Assembly (NCBI GenBank): GCA_023079485.1
Contig: CM041089.1
Coordinates: 15,347,660 to 15,411,659 of the forward strand
DNA: 64,000 nt
From: Archilochus colubris
Lineage: Eukaryota > Chordata > Aves > Apodiformes > Trochilidae
Reading direction: 5' to 3'
Shown piece by piece: positions 48,530 through 60,258 of this stretch. Positions within the stretch are counted from its first letter, which is position 1. Every line of letters begins with the position of its first letter. The translations under genes and the position numbers were made by a program. The notes under the pieces are model-generated. The model was not told the origin of the DNA. It ran no database searches and saw only the letters and a program-made list of their open reading frames with translations.

Positions 48530-49207
48530 GGGGTCCAACCCCAGGCAATGCTACAGCCCTGGAGAAGAGAGGCTGGAAAGCTGCCAGGCAGAAAAGGACC
48601 TGGTTGCTGGTTAACACCAAGCTGAACATGAGCCAAGAAGGCCACCAGTATCCTGGCTTTTCCCAGGAATGGCATGGCCAGCAGGAGAAGGGAAGGGATG
48701 ACGCACCCCAGTACCAGAAGGACACTGAGGTGCTGGAGCAAGTTCAGAGAAGGGCAACCAAGCTCGGGAAGGGTCTGGAGAACAAATCCTGTGAGGAGAG
48801 GCTGAGGGAACTGGGAATGTTTAGATTGGAGAAGAGGAGGCTGTGGGAAGAACTTATCACTCTCTACAGCTCCCTGAAAGGAGGTTGTAGGGAGGTGGGT
48901 GTTGGCCTCTTCTTCCAAGTGAATAATAGGACTAGAGAAAATGGCCTGAAGTTGCACCAGGGCAGGTTTAGACTGGATATTAGGAAGAAATTCTTTATTG
49001 AGACAGTAGTTAGGCATTGGAATGAGCTGCCCAGGGAGGTGGTAGAATCACCACTCCTGAAATATTTAAATACTGTGTAGATGAGGCACTTCAGGACATG
49101 CTCTTGTGGGTGATACAGGTAGTGATGCATGTATTTAATTGGGAGGGATGCTGACAGCTGGATCTTAAAGAGGTCTCTTCCAATTGTGCCAATGTTGTGT
49201 GATTCTG
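48530..49207 (+). mobile_element. CR1 LINE, divergent 3' fragment (copy d)
   Basis: Plus-orientation CR1. RT C-terminal text is visible from about 48550 ([19 protein letters not shown] with later [12 protein letters not shown]), then [20 protein letters not shown], then the [12 protein letters not shown] block. The 3' UTR ends near TGTGTGATTCTG at 49207. It belongs to a subfamily different from copies a and b and is more diverged. Antisense to HRAS. Left boundary approximate. Confidence 0.9.
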
Positions 49208-52200
49208 TTTGTGACTCCCAGGTTCAGTCCTGCAAATTAACCACAAATTCACCTTTCAGCAGAGATGAGCTGTCCTAAGAGCCCACACTGCCATCAGGAT
49301 GGATCCGACGGGCAAGTCATGCATTAAGATGGTGAACATGACAAAACTATTCCTTCTGTAGGTGTTCGGGTCATTTTGTGTCACACACAGCAAGCTGTGA
49401 AACCCCACTCCCCAGTGAGAAGCTGATAGTGATTTGCTTTTACTGAAATTGTTTACTAAACATTGCTGGCCTTGCATTATAGAAAGACCAAGAAATATGT
49501 GGCAAGACACAAAATAAACCAGATCATATTGAAGCATTTTCCTCTGGATCTCTGTAACTATAGACCCAATCATCAGCTTCCCTCTCTCACTGCAGTAAAT
49601 AATTAACTGCAAAAGAATATTATTGGACCCATCCTCCCCAACCAATTTTGTTTGCAAATAACGTGCTGTCTGGATTGCTCAGTGTCAGTGCACACAGGTT
49701 ACATCCAGAACATTTCACAAGACAGAGAGGAGCAGTTTAACTTCAGGATAACAGAGATCTTTCCTTATATGTCTGAGAGGGCATCAAGACCCAGCCCACA
49801 GCCCTTTCAGCAGACCCAGCCTGGCTTATTCACTGCACCAACATCACTGCAACCAGCAGCACACACCAATCATCAAGCCTGAGAACTTCCAACACACCCC
49901 TCTGGACTGCCTGAACTTCACTGCAAATTACCTCCCTTGAAATTCAAAAGTTCTCTGTTCCTTTCATTGCTTTTGAGAACATCCTCCCCTCACAGTCTTT
50001 CCCACAACAGAACTTGAATTTTTAAGATGCACCTGGAATTCACAGCTTGGCAGGGGAATATCCTGACAGCTCAGCCACACACAGTAACTTCTTCCCTTTC
50101 TTGCTACTCTGTCCTCATCAACCTAACACTCCTACAGACCATGGGAGTAACAAGACAGAAAACCTTCAGAAAACTCATTCCATTTTCCATACTGAAAGAT
50201 AGCCCCTGCAGAAAGCCCAGAGGGCAGGCAGGATGATGCCAGGAGGGAAGCTGAGATGGGCTGGGCAGCAGGTGGGAGCAAGCTGCACACAGACACATCA
50301 ACTAACAATGCAAGGTCTGCCCTTTGATCCCAGTCCTTTTCTTAGGATACAAAGTAAAATTCACTTTAAAAACAGACATAAGGAGAGCACAAAGATGAGA
50401 GCAAGCAAAAAAATTGCAAAAAATATCAAAAAAAAAAAAATTGCAAGAACACCCTTCCTACAATAGCTAGAAAACACAGGGAGAGGCAGAGAAGCACTAT
50501 CACCAAGCAAACATCTTCACACTCACAGGCACTTTGGGCCTAGTTTTACAATTTTGGGGGTTTAGACACATACCAGGATTAGTTGAGCTGGCTATGAAGT
50601 GTTCAATAAAAACCTCCACCAAGAAGGAATTTAAACTAAAACAAGCATGGAAAGAGAAACTGAGGAAAGAGTCAGAAAAAAGAATGAAAGGACAACAATG
50701 ACACAACAGAAAGAAGGAACAATGCAGGGAAAGGAATAATTAAACAAGAGATACTGAGGACAGTTCAGGAGAAGATACACCATTAAAAAATTGAAATAAA
50801 AACTGGAAGGGAAAGATAACAGAAAGAGGAGCATGTCATGGCAGAGCAGTTGAATGGCAGTTGGAAAATAGGTAATTTGTTTAATCTCATCTGTATTTGT
50901 CAAATAATTTATTTGATTAATACTCTTTCATGGTCTTCAACATGCTAAAGAGCTCATCAAATACCACAGCATAAATATGTGATGAGATTAATACAGGTAA
51001 AATTCAAATACATTCAACATTTTTACCTGCTGCCTAATAAACTCTGGTTCTAAGTTTACACTTCCAAAATGTTAAAATAGAAATCAGATAGTAAATTACA
51101 ATGAAAGAGTGTTCAGAACACAATCATTTTGCTCTTCCTAATTTTACAAAAAACACAGCAGCACAACACATCTTGAAGAGAGGAAATGAAACATTTCTAC
51201 CTCTTCCCTTCATCATCCTCTCAAAAGGAGCCCCTTTCTACAGGTGGTACTTTTTGTCTTGGATTTTATTTGAATATTTCACCCATATTTGACTGTTTTG
51301 GTCCATGATACTTTTTTATCACAAGAAAACCTGGGCAGCTCCAAAGGCAGTCTGACAGGAAGGTAAATTCAGAGTGCAGAAGCAGGAGGAGGGGTGGCAG
51401 TGGGTGCCATTTACAGCGTGGAAGCAAATGTTTGAGTTGAGCTTTGCTCCTCTTTAAAGCAAAGAAAATTAAATAAAAGATGGCCACATGGAAAACGACC
51501 TCTACTCTTACATGGAACCAGCAGCCTTTTCCTAAAGTCCTTAGGTGAACAAGGAACAAAAGCAGTTAATCTGCCATTGTTCAGCTTATCATTTCCCTTT
51601 TCCAACCCAGTACTATACCAAGAAAGTCTCCTTGAGTCCTCAGATCTCAGGATGAAAGCCAGCAGGGCAGATCATCTCCAGGAATCTCTAGCAGGGAGCC
51701 CCATGAAGTGACCATTCCATCACTTTCTAGGCTAAAGTCAGAGAAAACCCAGCTTACTCTCACTGCTAATAGCAGCCAAGGATCAAACTAGCCACAGGAG
51801 TGAACCACACCAAGAGTAACTCACCAAGAGTAACTCCCTGGGGCCGGAAAAATGTCCCTCAGGTCATAAGTCCTGTTATATATTACAGTGATATCCCAAA
51901 CTGAGATAATTACTGCTAATTACAAGATCATTTTTATGTAAACATGGAAGATATTGCTATGCATACTTCCATCTCTTTTTAGTTAAGAGGTTTACAGAGA
52001 CAAAAAAAAAAAAGAAAAAAAAAAAAAGGAAAATGAAAAGGACACACTGACAGCTCCCACCCCAAAGCAGACTTTTCTGCAGTGATAATGTGCAGCCTCC
52101 AGACCCACCATGAAGAGGGAAATCAATCAGATCAGCCTCCCTTGAAGAGAAGAAGTTGGCATGTTATTAATCACACAGGAAAAACATCTGATGAGGACAA

Positions 52201-53359
52201 GGCAAGGACCAGACACACAGAGGGGTGACACCCATTGCTGTGTTACAAACACTTGCAAAAATCAGGCAAATTGCCAGTTGCAAAATCAAAATGCTTTGGA
52301 GATCTTCAAGGATAAACACAACAGCAATTCTGAACAGAAGAAACCAACATCCACCAATATCCTCCACACAAACCACCAGCACCTCTTCTGCTGAACCAAC
52401 ACAAAGCTTCACAATGCTTTTCTCCTTCCAAAAACCAATTTCTGCTCCATCCCATGAACCCCCCTGTGCAAACCAGACTGGGGTATGTCACAACAAAGCC
52501 GCACGAGGAGTCTGTATCCTTTCTGCATCTCAAAGACCTCCCCACGAGCACCTCTGCACAGCACATGCTGAAGAGACACGACTGACATCATCCACACAGT
52601 CCATGACGTGACTTGGGCCAAGCATTCCTGCTGCACCAGCCTCCTTTCAGCTGTCCCAAGCATTACTCTAGCCACTCCAGAGCTTGCCAGTCCTCTCTGA
52701 TCTCTCATTAGCTTGTCTCCAGACATGGTTGAGGCAATTAAAATGCATCCCCAACCAGAAGCCATATGGGCAAGGCAGGTACCTGCTGCCGCTCAGAACA
52801 CGGGGGTTGCAGCCCTGGTCCCCACACTGTCCTTGCAGAGCAGGCAGGGTGCAAGCAGACTGCAGCTCCTGGGTGGTGAGCATCCCTGGGAGGAAGGGAG
52901 GTGGCAACACCAGCTCTGCAGAGCTGCACACCCACAGAAAGAGGGGACCTCACTTACTTGCTCACAGATGCACATTCCTGCACCTCCACTACCTGCACAG
53001 TCCCTCTATGCACTGCCGTGAAGTGCTGACTCCTGGGGGGCAGCCAGGGCCCGATGGATGGGGTGAAGGATTTTGGCAAAGGGTGAATGGATCTGGTACT
53101 CCCCCTTGGAAGAAGCATCGGGGGGTCAACTGTGAGGAAGGTAAGGGGCTGAGGGAAGGCAGGTGTTAGGGTGCTGATAACTGTGGGTGCAAGGAAGAGG
53201 AGAGAAGGCTGCAGCCTGGAGGTGCGGGGAGAAGCAGAAGGGCAAGCAAGGAGAGGAAAGGGAAAAGCAGCCTGAAGGGGGAGAAGGGCATGGGTGCAGA
53301 GGGGGTGCGCGAGAATAAGGACGGAGGATGGAAGTCCCAGGGGGTGAAGAGTCTGTGGT
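49208..53359. other. Distal part of the presumed HRAS first intron
   Basis: No coding or RNA gene is recognised. An interrupted poly-A tract occurs at 52002-52027. GC content rises from about 52.7 kb towards the CpG island. Confidence 0.5.
52002..52027. repeat. Interrupted poly-A tract
   Basis: A12-G-A13 run on the plus strand, poly-T on the HRAS strand. No retroposon body was recognised upstream. Confidence 0.85.
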
Positions 53360-53467
53360 TTGGTGGTACCGTGCACCCCCTCCCCCTCGGCGGCCTGCCC
53401 GGGGACGGGGTGGGCAGGCAGCGCCCAGGCAGCAGCCATGGCGCGGCCCGGCGAGCAGGTGTGTCCG

Positions 53468-53560
53468 AACACTGCCCACCGGGCCGGGCTGGGCCAGAAC
53501 ACTGCCCCCCGGGCCGGGCCGGGCCGGCCCCAACACTGCCCCCCAGGCCGGGCGTCCCCC
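53468..53560. repeat. Three-copy GC-rich minisatellite in the CpG island
   Basis: AACACTGCCC followed by CCCGGGCCGGGC-type sequence recurs with starts at 53468, 53498 and 53532, spacing 30 and 34 bases. The second and third copies differ by expansion of the GGGCC run. Confidence 0.85.
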
Positions 53561-53743
53561 CTTCCCTCCCCGCCGCCTCCCCCGGAGCACCGCAGGGGAC
53601 ACCCCCAGCACCGCCGGGGTAGGAACTTCCCGGGGGGTGCAGCCGAGCCGCTAACAGGTGGCGTCAGAGCGTCCCCGCCAAGCCGGGGGGTTGCTGCCCA
53701 CCCCCGAAAACGCCTCCCGGCCCCGGCCCCTTCTGTCACTCAC

Positions 53744-53850
53744 CGGCTCGTACACCCCGCCAAGCGGGATGCGCGCCCTGGAGAGCGGGGCGCGGAAGTT
53801 TAAAGCGGGATAATATTATTTGTTTTTTTCTTCCAACGAAGGAAAAAATC
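53744..53850 (-). other. Candidate untranslated first exon of HRAS
   Basis: Minus-strand sequence ending in ACGAGCCG before a GTGAGTGAC donor (GT at 53743-53742). This pairs in principle with the acceptor at 20953-20954. The transcription start is not defined; a TATA-like TAATATTA and TTTAAA lie around 53803-53819, which is unusual for a RAS promoter. Other donors in the island are possible. Intron 1 would be about 32.8 kb. Confidence 0.4.
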
Positions 53851-54072
53851 AAACAAGACGAGACGCCCCCGGGGCGGGCGAACCCCTCCCTCCCCGCCGG
53901 TCCGCTCCTCCCCGCCTGGCCCGGCCCCGCCGGGGGCTTCAGCCGCGTGTCGGCCCGGCAGCGAGGTGAAGTTTCCACCGCGGTGGTGCAGGCGCCCCCG
54001 GGGTGCCGCGCCCGCCCCGCATTGGCACCGGGCACTCTGCCGCCGCCGCACGGACAACGTGCGTGCAGGGGG

Positions 54073-54112
54073 AAAGGAACCGGAGCGGGAGCGGGAGCAG
54101 GAGCAGGAGCGC
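54073..54112. repeat. GGAGC-type pentamer/hexamer repeat
   Basis: ACCGGAGCGGGAGCGGGAGC followed by two AGGAGC units. A related GGGAGC/CGGAGC-rich stretch follows at about 54326-54380. Simple-sequence repeat within the CpG island. Confidence 0.75.
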
Positions 54113-54830
54113 GCCCCTCCGGCAGCGGCACACGCCCAGGCCCCGCGTCCCGCCCACCCACGGCTCCGCGGCCGCCGCTGCCGCCCCTGATAGGCGGCCC
54201 CCCCGCTACCGCCCTCCGGGTGGGCCCCGCGCCCGTCACTCAGCGACACCGCCCGCCCCCCGCGGCCTGGCCGCAGGGCGGACCTGGGAGCGGCGGGCGG
54301 CTCGGAGGGGGAGGGAGCGCGGAACCGGGAGCCAGGAGCAAGGAGCTCGGGGCCGGGAGCCCGGAACCCGGAGCCGGGCCGCTGCCTCGCTCTGCCGTGT
54401 GACCCTCGCCGCCTCCCCGCCCTTTCCCCCAGGCGCTGCAGTGCTCCCTGTGACCCCGCGCTGCGCCGTGCGCCGGCCCCTCCTGGCGGAGGCTTCGTTC
54501 CGCAGCCGGGATGAGGGGAAGGCCCTGGTGGCCGCTGTGCTACTGGCAGGAGCCGCCGCCCGCCCTTGTCCGCGGCTGCCGGGGTGCGGTACCCGCGGGG
54601 CGGTACGGCTGTACCGGTACTGGGTGGGGTGGCGGCAGGACCTGTCCCCACGCGGAGTGCGGAGCGGGGGATCAGCTCAGCCCTCAGGTTCCAGAGCGGG
54701 GCCTGTAGGCCCGAGTCTGGCCGGGCTGGGAACGGGGCTGCCGCCGGCAGAAGGGCCCGGCTCGCCGGGTGAGGCGGCAGGGAGAGCCCTGACTACGCGG
54801 ACAAGGCCCAGCGGCACGTACCAGAAGTAC

Positions 54831-57800
54831 TGCCCGGGACTAAGCTGCTTTTCCTGGCTCCCCATGGAGACAGAACAAAAATGGGATTTTGGGGAAGGAA
54901 GATTGGAGTCTGCTGAAACACGGTGTTGATCGCCAGTCACAGTGTGTAGCTGATAAGCCACAGGCTAAACCCAGCTCGCAGGGCACTTCATCTGGCCCCT
55001 GGAAAAGCGTGGAAAAATAGACTGCTAGAAAGTGTTCAGGAGTGGTTTAGACAGGCCACAAAAGAGAATGCCCCCGAATTGTCTCTGTCTAAGACAGCTG
55101 GCATCCAATTAGGCTTAGCAACAGATACACACTGCATGAAGGGGATTAGACAATTACAGGCAAAGGTCCAAGTGTGGCAAGAGGCTCTCTCTGATTCTCT
55201 TTGGGTCCCAGGAGGAACACCACTAAACTGCAGCCAGTAAATCTTGATGGTCTCAAGCTCCATTTCATGGGATTCAGGTCTGTCAACACAGCACTTTCTC
55301 TCCTGTTAGAGTACACCTCTGTTACCAGACATTTCCTAGTGCTAGGCAGTGTGATTCCCCAGTGCTTTGGTAAGAGGATAGAGGATTGCACCTCTTTATC
55401 CAGGAGCATGCTGAAATGATCAAGCTTTGGTGCAGAATATGACACCAAATAAAGTAGGTGTTCCTGGTACTGGAAAAAAGTAACTGGAAAAGTAACTGTG
55501 ACTTGAGTTTCAAGCACATGGCCACAACTTACTGTTTTCATTAGGAAAGTATCCAGTAATCTGCAAATGGATTTAGAGACCATTGTTATAGATGTTACAT
55601 TTGACACATAAAAAGAAAGCTCATGCCTTGCAAAGCTTGTAGTGAGAGGAGCCTGAGTTCTAAGATACTCCTTGAGAGAGCTGTGCAGGTTTTTTCAGGT
55701 CTCATGGACGTGTTGCACCAGCACAAACAAACCTGCCAGAGCACTTTCTGAAAGGCAACATGCAAATAGACGGGTCCAAACAAAAAGGCTGAAGCTTCAA
55801 CTTACCTGGAAATAATTTGCTTGCTTCTAACAAGCTTCCCTGATTCTGAACCACCTCTCAGTTCTCCACAGAGGCAAGGACCACAGCTGACAGAAACATA
55901 GCATTGCTCTGGAGCAAGCCAGCAGCAGCAGCAGCAGCAGCAGCACACACAAAACTGCTGGGTTTCTTTAAGGCACATGTACACACACTGCACCTCCCCT
56001 CTGCCCTACCTGTCTCATCTTGTTGTAGCCGATTCTGGCAAGCAGGCAAGGTACTGGAGCACACAGAAATCTTACTTTTTGAAGCACCCTGAAAGCAGGC
56101 TGGTGTTTTTTTAGTATCTAGGTGGCCCAGAAGAACTTAGCAGGGAGCAAGAAGCAAATAGTGTAATAGACATAGCTATAGGTCAGCCTCAGTTTCATGC
56201 TTCTTCAACTTGTCAACAACCTACAAGAACCAAGAAACACCAGCAAACCACAGCTGCCATTTTCTTGCTCATTCTTCAGTGCCAGATACATGAGGGTATA
56301 AGATACCTGAGGACTACTTGTTTGCAAATTGCTGGAAAGAAAATGCATAATTATCTGTTGGTGCATCCTAGCCACACAATGGCACAGGGGTGATGATACA
56401 AACTTGGGAGGACTCACACATTGAAAACTTAAATATATCTTCTCCCCCTTTCTGTTTTTGGATTAAAAAAGCTAAAAAAAGCATCAGTTATCTCAAAGCA
56501 GCAGTTCCATTGCTTTTAGCAAAGGTGGGCAAATATGCACTTGCTGAGGCTGTAGCTCATTCTGTTTGTGAGACTCATCCTGCCTGGATGGATTCTCCCT
56601 TTTTTCCTCCAAACTTGAATTTAATTCTAGGAAATTGCCTGGTCTTTTTGAGGCCTCTGGAAGACAGAAACCTTTTATTGAAACCTGGAACAGCAGTGCT
56701 AATGCCACCACAGGAAGGTAGAGTTCAGTCTGTTAAGTAACTATAACTTATCCCATGGTGTCTCCAGCTGGACTCTCAACAAACTCCTCCTCTGCAGAAA
56801 ACCTCAAGGCAGACAAAGAAAAATCCTGCAGTGCAACTATTGCAAGCCTCGTTTGACAGGAGAGGAAGGCAAGTCAAATCCTGGTCCATTGGCATGCAGA
56901 GCAATAAAAAGGAAATGGACAGAATCTCAGAAGATCCTTACTGTTCCAATGGTGCTGCCAGAACAAAAACCAGAGGGGCTGAAAAGCTGTTCTGTCACTC
57001 TTATGCCTTCAGCTTTTTTTTTTCATGATTGTCTTCATCAAACTGTGCGTAGCTTGCAGGTGGCAGAGCATAACTCCTGGACATGCTTATCCCATCATGA
57101 CTTTTTGTAACAGTCTGAATTAAGCCTAGGAAGGTATGGCACCAAATTTTGTAGGTGCTGTGACAAAAAAAAAATAAAGAAAAAAAAAAATCCTTGATGT
57201 TGTCAATGCCTCTTGCCTTCTGCAAGAAAGAAGTCATAGGTGAGGTGTAAGCTTAGCTGTGCACTGTGTGACATACAAATTATGGCAAAAGCTTAGTTAG
57301 AAACTGAACCTGCTCATCAACTATGGAGCAAGGTGATCCCCAACATGTTTGAAATGTTAATTTTTTGGAGTTATTTCTAGTAGAAATACCCAGGTAATGG
57401 CCAAGCTGAACTCTTCTTTCTTTCCCCTAAAAAAACCAAGAGAACATGAAAAGTTCTTCCGATCATCAGAATCATCATCAAAGTAAATAAAAGCAATATC
57501 TAGCTTCACATAGTTGAATGCATCCAGATATACATCACACATTTTTTATATACTGAAGTGAATTTATCAAATCTCAGCAGACACAGAGGGCAGATTAGTG
57601 ATGTCAGTTTGGTTTTGTTGTTCTGAGTCTCCTGTTAATTCACCATCTCTAGAAGTTCACCTGAATTTTAATCATGCAGACTGCTCCCTGGTTCTTTCAA
57701 TGGCTTTTGATCTCTCCTTGCACTCAGCTAGTCAATTTATCTGAATATATAATTATTCTGTGTAACTGAAGCTTTCTTGAAGGGTTTGGAAGACTTTATC

Positions 57801-58087
57801 AGTGTGCTGTCTTTAACATTGTTTCTGAGACTGTACTGAGAAAAGCAGAGATCTACATGAGTTTTGCTTCCTCGGAGTACTGTATACTTTATGATTTTTT
57901 AGTTTACTCCCCCTGCAGATCCACCAGACTCAAGAAACCTGCAAGTACTTTTTTCTCAGACTGGGGTGTTTTTCTTGTTCATTTCTCCCTGAGCTTTGAG
58001 GATCAGCAGTGCCATGGCAGAAAGCAAACCAACACAAAATCAACTTTCAGGTTTTTGAGTTTTCTAGAGAACTCAAATAGTTTCCTA
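54831..58087. other. Region right of the CpG island, no recognised gene
   Basis: Frames are short and no leucine-rich-repeat or other domain is visible. An (AGC)8 repeat lies at 55921-55944. It could be intron of a rightward gene that starts in the CpG island, or intergenic. Confidence 0.5.
55921..55944. repeat. (AGC)8 trinucleotide repeat
   Basis: Eight uninterrupted AGC units, followed by ACACACAC. The minus strand reads GCT repeats. Not within a recognised gene. Confidence 0.93.
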
Positions 58088-58090
58088 TTA

Positions 58091-59105
58091 TCATAGAATC
58101 ATAGAATCGTAGAATCATAGAATCATAGAATTGGCTGGGTTGGAAGGGACCTCAGAGATCATCGAGTCCAACCCTTTTACCACCGTTGCGGTTGCTAGAC
58201 CATGGCACTGAGTGCCACATCCAGGCTCTTTTTAAATATCTCCAGACACGGAGAATCCACTACTTCCCTGGGCAGCCCATTCCAATGCCTGATCACTCTC
58301 TCCAGAAAGAAATTCTTTCTAATATCTAACCTAAACTTCCCCTGGTACAACTTAAGACCCTGCCCTCTTGTCTTGTTGAAAGTCGTCTGGCAAAAGAGAC
58401 CAACGTCCACCCGGTTACAACCTCCTTTCAGGGAGTTGGAGACAGCGATGAGGTCTCCCCTGAGCCTCCTCTTCTCCAGCCTCAACACCCCCAGCTCCCT
58501 CAGCCTCTCCTCATAGGGTCTGTGCTCGAGTCCCTTCACCAGCCTGGTTGCCCTCCTTTGGACCTGCTCCAGGACCTCGATATCCTTTCTGAACTGGGGG
58601 GCCCAGAACTGGACACAGGACTCAAGCTGTGGCCTCACCAGAGCTGAGCACAGGGGCAGAATCCCTTCCCTGGACCTGCTGGCCACGCTGTTCCTGAGCC
58701 AGCCCAGGATGCCATTGGCCTTCTTGGCCACCTGGGCACACTGCTGGCTCCTGTTCAGCTTCCTGGCAATCCAGACTCCCAGGTCCCTTTCTGCCACTCT
58801 GTGCCCAGTCTGGAGCTCCTCATGGGGTTGTTGTGGCCAAAGTGCAGGACCCGGCACTTGGCCGTGTTAAACCTCATCCTGTTGGGATCATCCCAACTCT
58901 CCAGTCTGTCCAGGTCTCTCTGCAGAGCCCTCCTGCCTTCCAGCTGATCCACACTCCCCCCAGCTTGGTGTCATCTGTGAATTTGCTGATGATGGACTCA
59001 ATCCCCTCATCTAGATCATCAATGAAGATACTGAACAGAACCAGGCCCAGCACTGATCCCTGGGGGACACCACTGGTGACCGGCTGCCAACTGGATGCAG
59101 CCCAG
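58091..59105 (-). mobile_element. CR1 LINE, 1-kb 3' fragment (copy e)
   Basis: On the minus strand it enters in the RT domain ([20 protein letters not shown], then the FTDDTK catalytic block), runs through an open 220-codon RT C-terminal stretch (58857-58195) and ends with five ATTCTATGA-type octamers at 58091-58130. The long remaining open stretch and the uneroded tail suggest one of the younger insertions in the window. It is 5'-truncated and not functional. Confidence 0.95.
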
Positions 59106-59837
59106 TTAGTATCTGACAATGCAACACAAGTAACTTGCCATGACAACCGGTTTATGAAACAGAAAAAAATTAATCAGAAGATGCTTTGTTGCTGTGGCAA
59201 GGAAAGAAGCTGAGCCATTACCATTTCTTGTACCTTTTTTGTACCATTTTTGTACAGTGGTGGGCCATGCATCCTCGTTCTACCAGAGCATGTTAGTAGA
59301 AATTTATGTTAGATTTGGTGCAAGTCAGCTGCCCCATGGGCCTGTCTGATACCTGGATTAAAACTGAAGTGCAGTCAGAAGGAAAGCAGGAAGTGTTCAG
59401 GAGAATTGAAACAGGATTGGATTCTCAGAAAACACAAGGCTAAATCCAGTTCTGCAGCAAGCTGATGTAACTCTGCAGATGCCAGTAACTGATGAACCAA
59501 TTGCTTCTGAAATTAATTTGGTTTCCATTTTCTGACAGTCTGCATAATTCCCTCCAATTTATGTATTTATTCATTTAGTTTTAGGTAGAATAAATCCCCG
59601 CAGATCTGGGAGCGTTTTGGAGTTACCTGGGACAGAAGTTGGAATAGGCTCACAGAGTCTGTCTTCTGACACATGCTCCTTACAGGAATGCTTCTGGGAA
59701 GGGCAGACTCATCACAACGCAGGGCTTGTGTTAGTTACAGAATTTAGAAAAGGATAAAGGCAAAGAGGGCAAACCTTCATAATTATTAATGTCCAAAACT
59801 AAGCTTTCTCAACTCAGAGGAATAAAATTTTAGAGAC
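59106..59837. other. Unassigned sequence between CR1 copies
   Basis: No gene or repeat recognised. Confidence 0.5.
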
Positions 59838-60258
59838 ACTAAAATCATTAGAGGGCTGAGCACCTCCCTGGGAAGCCAGGCTGAGGGATTGGGGTTGTTC
59901 AGCCTGGAGAAGAGGAGGCTCCCAGGTGAGCTCAGAGCAACCTTCCAATATCTGAAGGGGCTACAAGAAAGCTGGGGGAGGGCTTTGGACACGGGGGGGT
60001 GGGGAGAGGACAAGGGGAACGGGTTAAAAGTAAAAAAAGGGAGATTTAGGTTGGACATTAAGGAGAAATTCTTTAATTTGAGGGCGGTGAGACAGATGGA
60101 ACAGGTTGTCCAAGGAAGGTGTAGCTGCCCCATCCGTGGTAGTGTCCAAGGCAACCTGATCCAGTGGGAGGTGTTCCTGTCCATGCAGGGGTTTGGAACG
60201 ATATGATCTTTAAGGTCTCTTCCAACCCAACCCAAGCCATTCTATGATTCTATGAATT
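59838..60258 (+). mobile_element. CR1 LINE, 3' fragment (copy f)
   Basis: Plus-orientation CR1 from GGCTGAGCACCTCCCTGGGA to ATTCTATGATTCTATGA. It encodes remnants of GLFSLEKRRLPGELRATFQY and carries the GATCTTTAAGGTC 3' UTR form, marking a different subfamily from copies a and b. It is highly similar, in opposite orientation, to copy g. Confidence 0.93.

Larger units (their letters stand above)
53360..54830. promoter_or_regulatory. CpG island: likely HRAS promoter, possibly bidirectional
   Basis: About 1.5 kb of very GC-rich sequence dense in CpG and with several CCGCCC/GGGCGG Sp1-like motifs; it is the only such block in the window. It lies upstream of HRAS, whose first coding exon needs a further 5' exon. 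On the minus strand a good donor (GAGCCGGTGAGTGAC, exon end 53744) occurs inside it. On the plus strand a donor-like CCGGGTGAGG lies at 54769. In mammals HRAS and LRRC56 start head-to-head from a GC-rich region, so a shared promoter is plausible here; that synteny statement is established knowledge, its application here is inference. Long reading frames inside are GC artefacts. Confidence 0.75.

Noticed and set aside
52954..54929. Several 100-300-codon frames in the CpG island on both strands
   Set aside because: GC-rich DNA has few stop codons. The frames are Arg/Pro/Ala low-complexity text without domains and overlap each other on both strands.
58195..58857. 220-codon minus-strand frame as a gene
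   Set aside because: It is the reverse-transcriptase C-terminal part of a truncated CR1 element, not a host gene.
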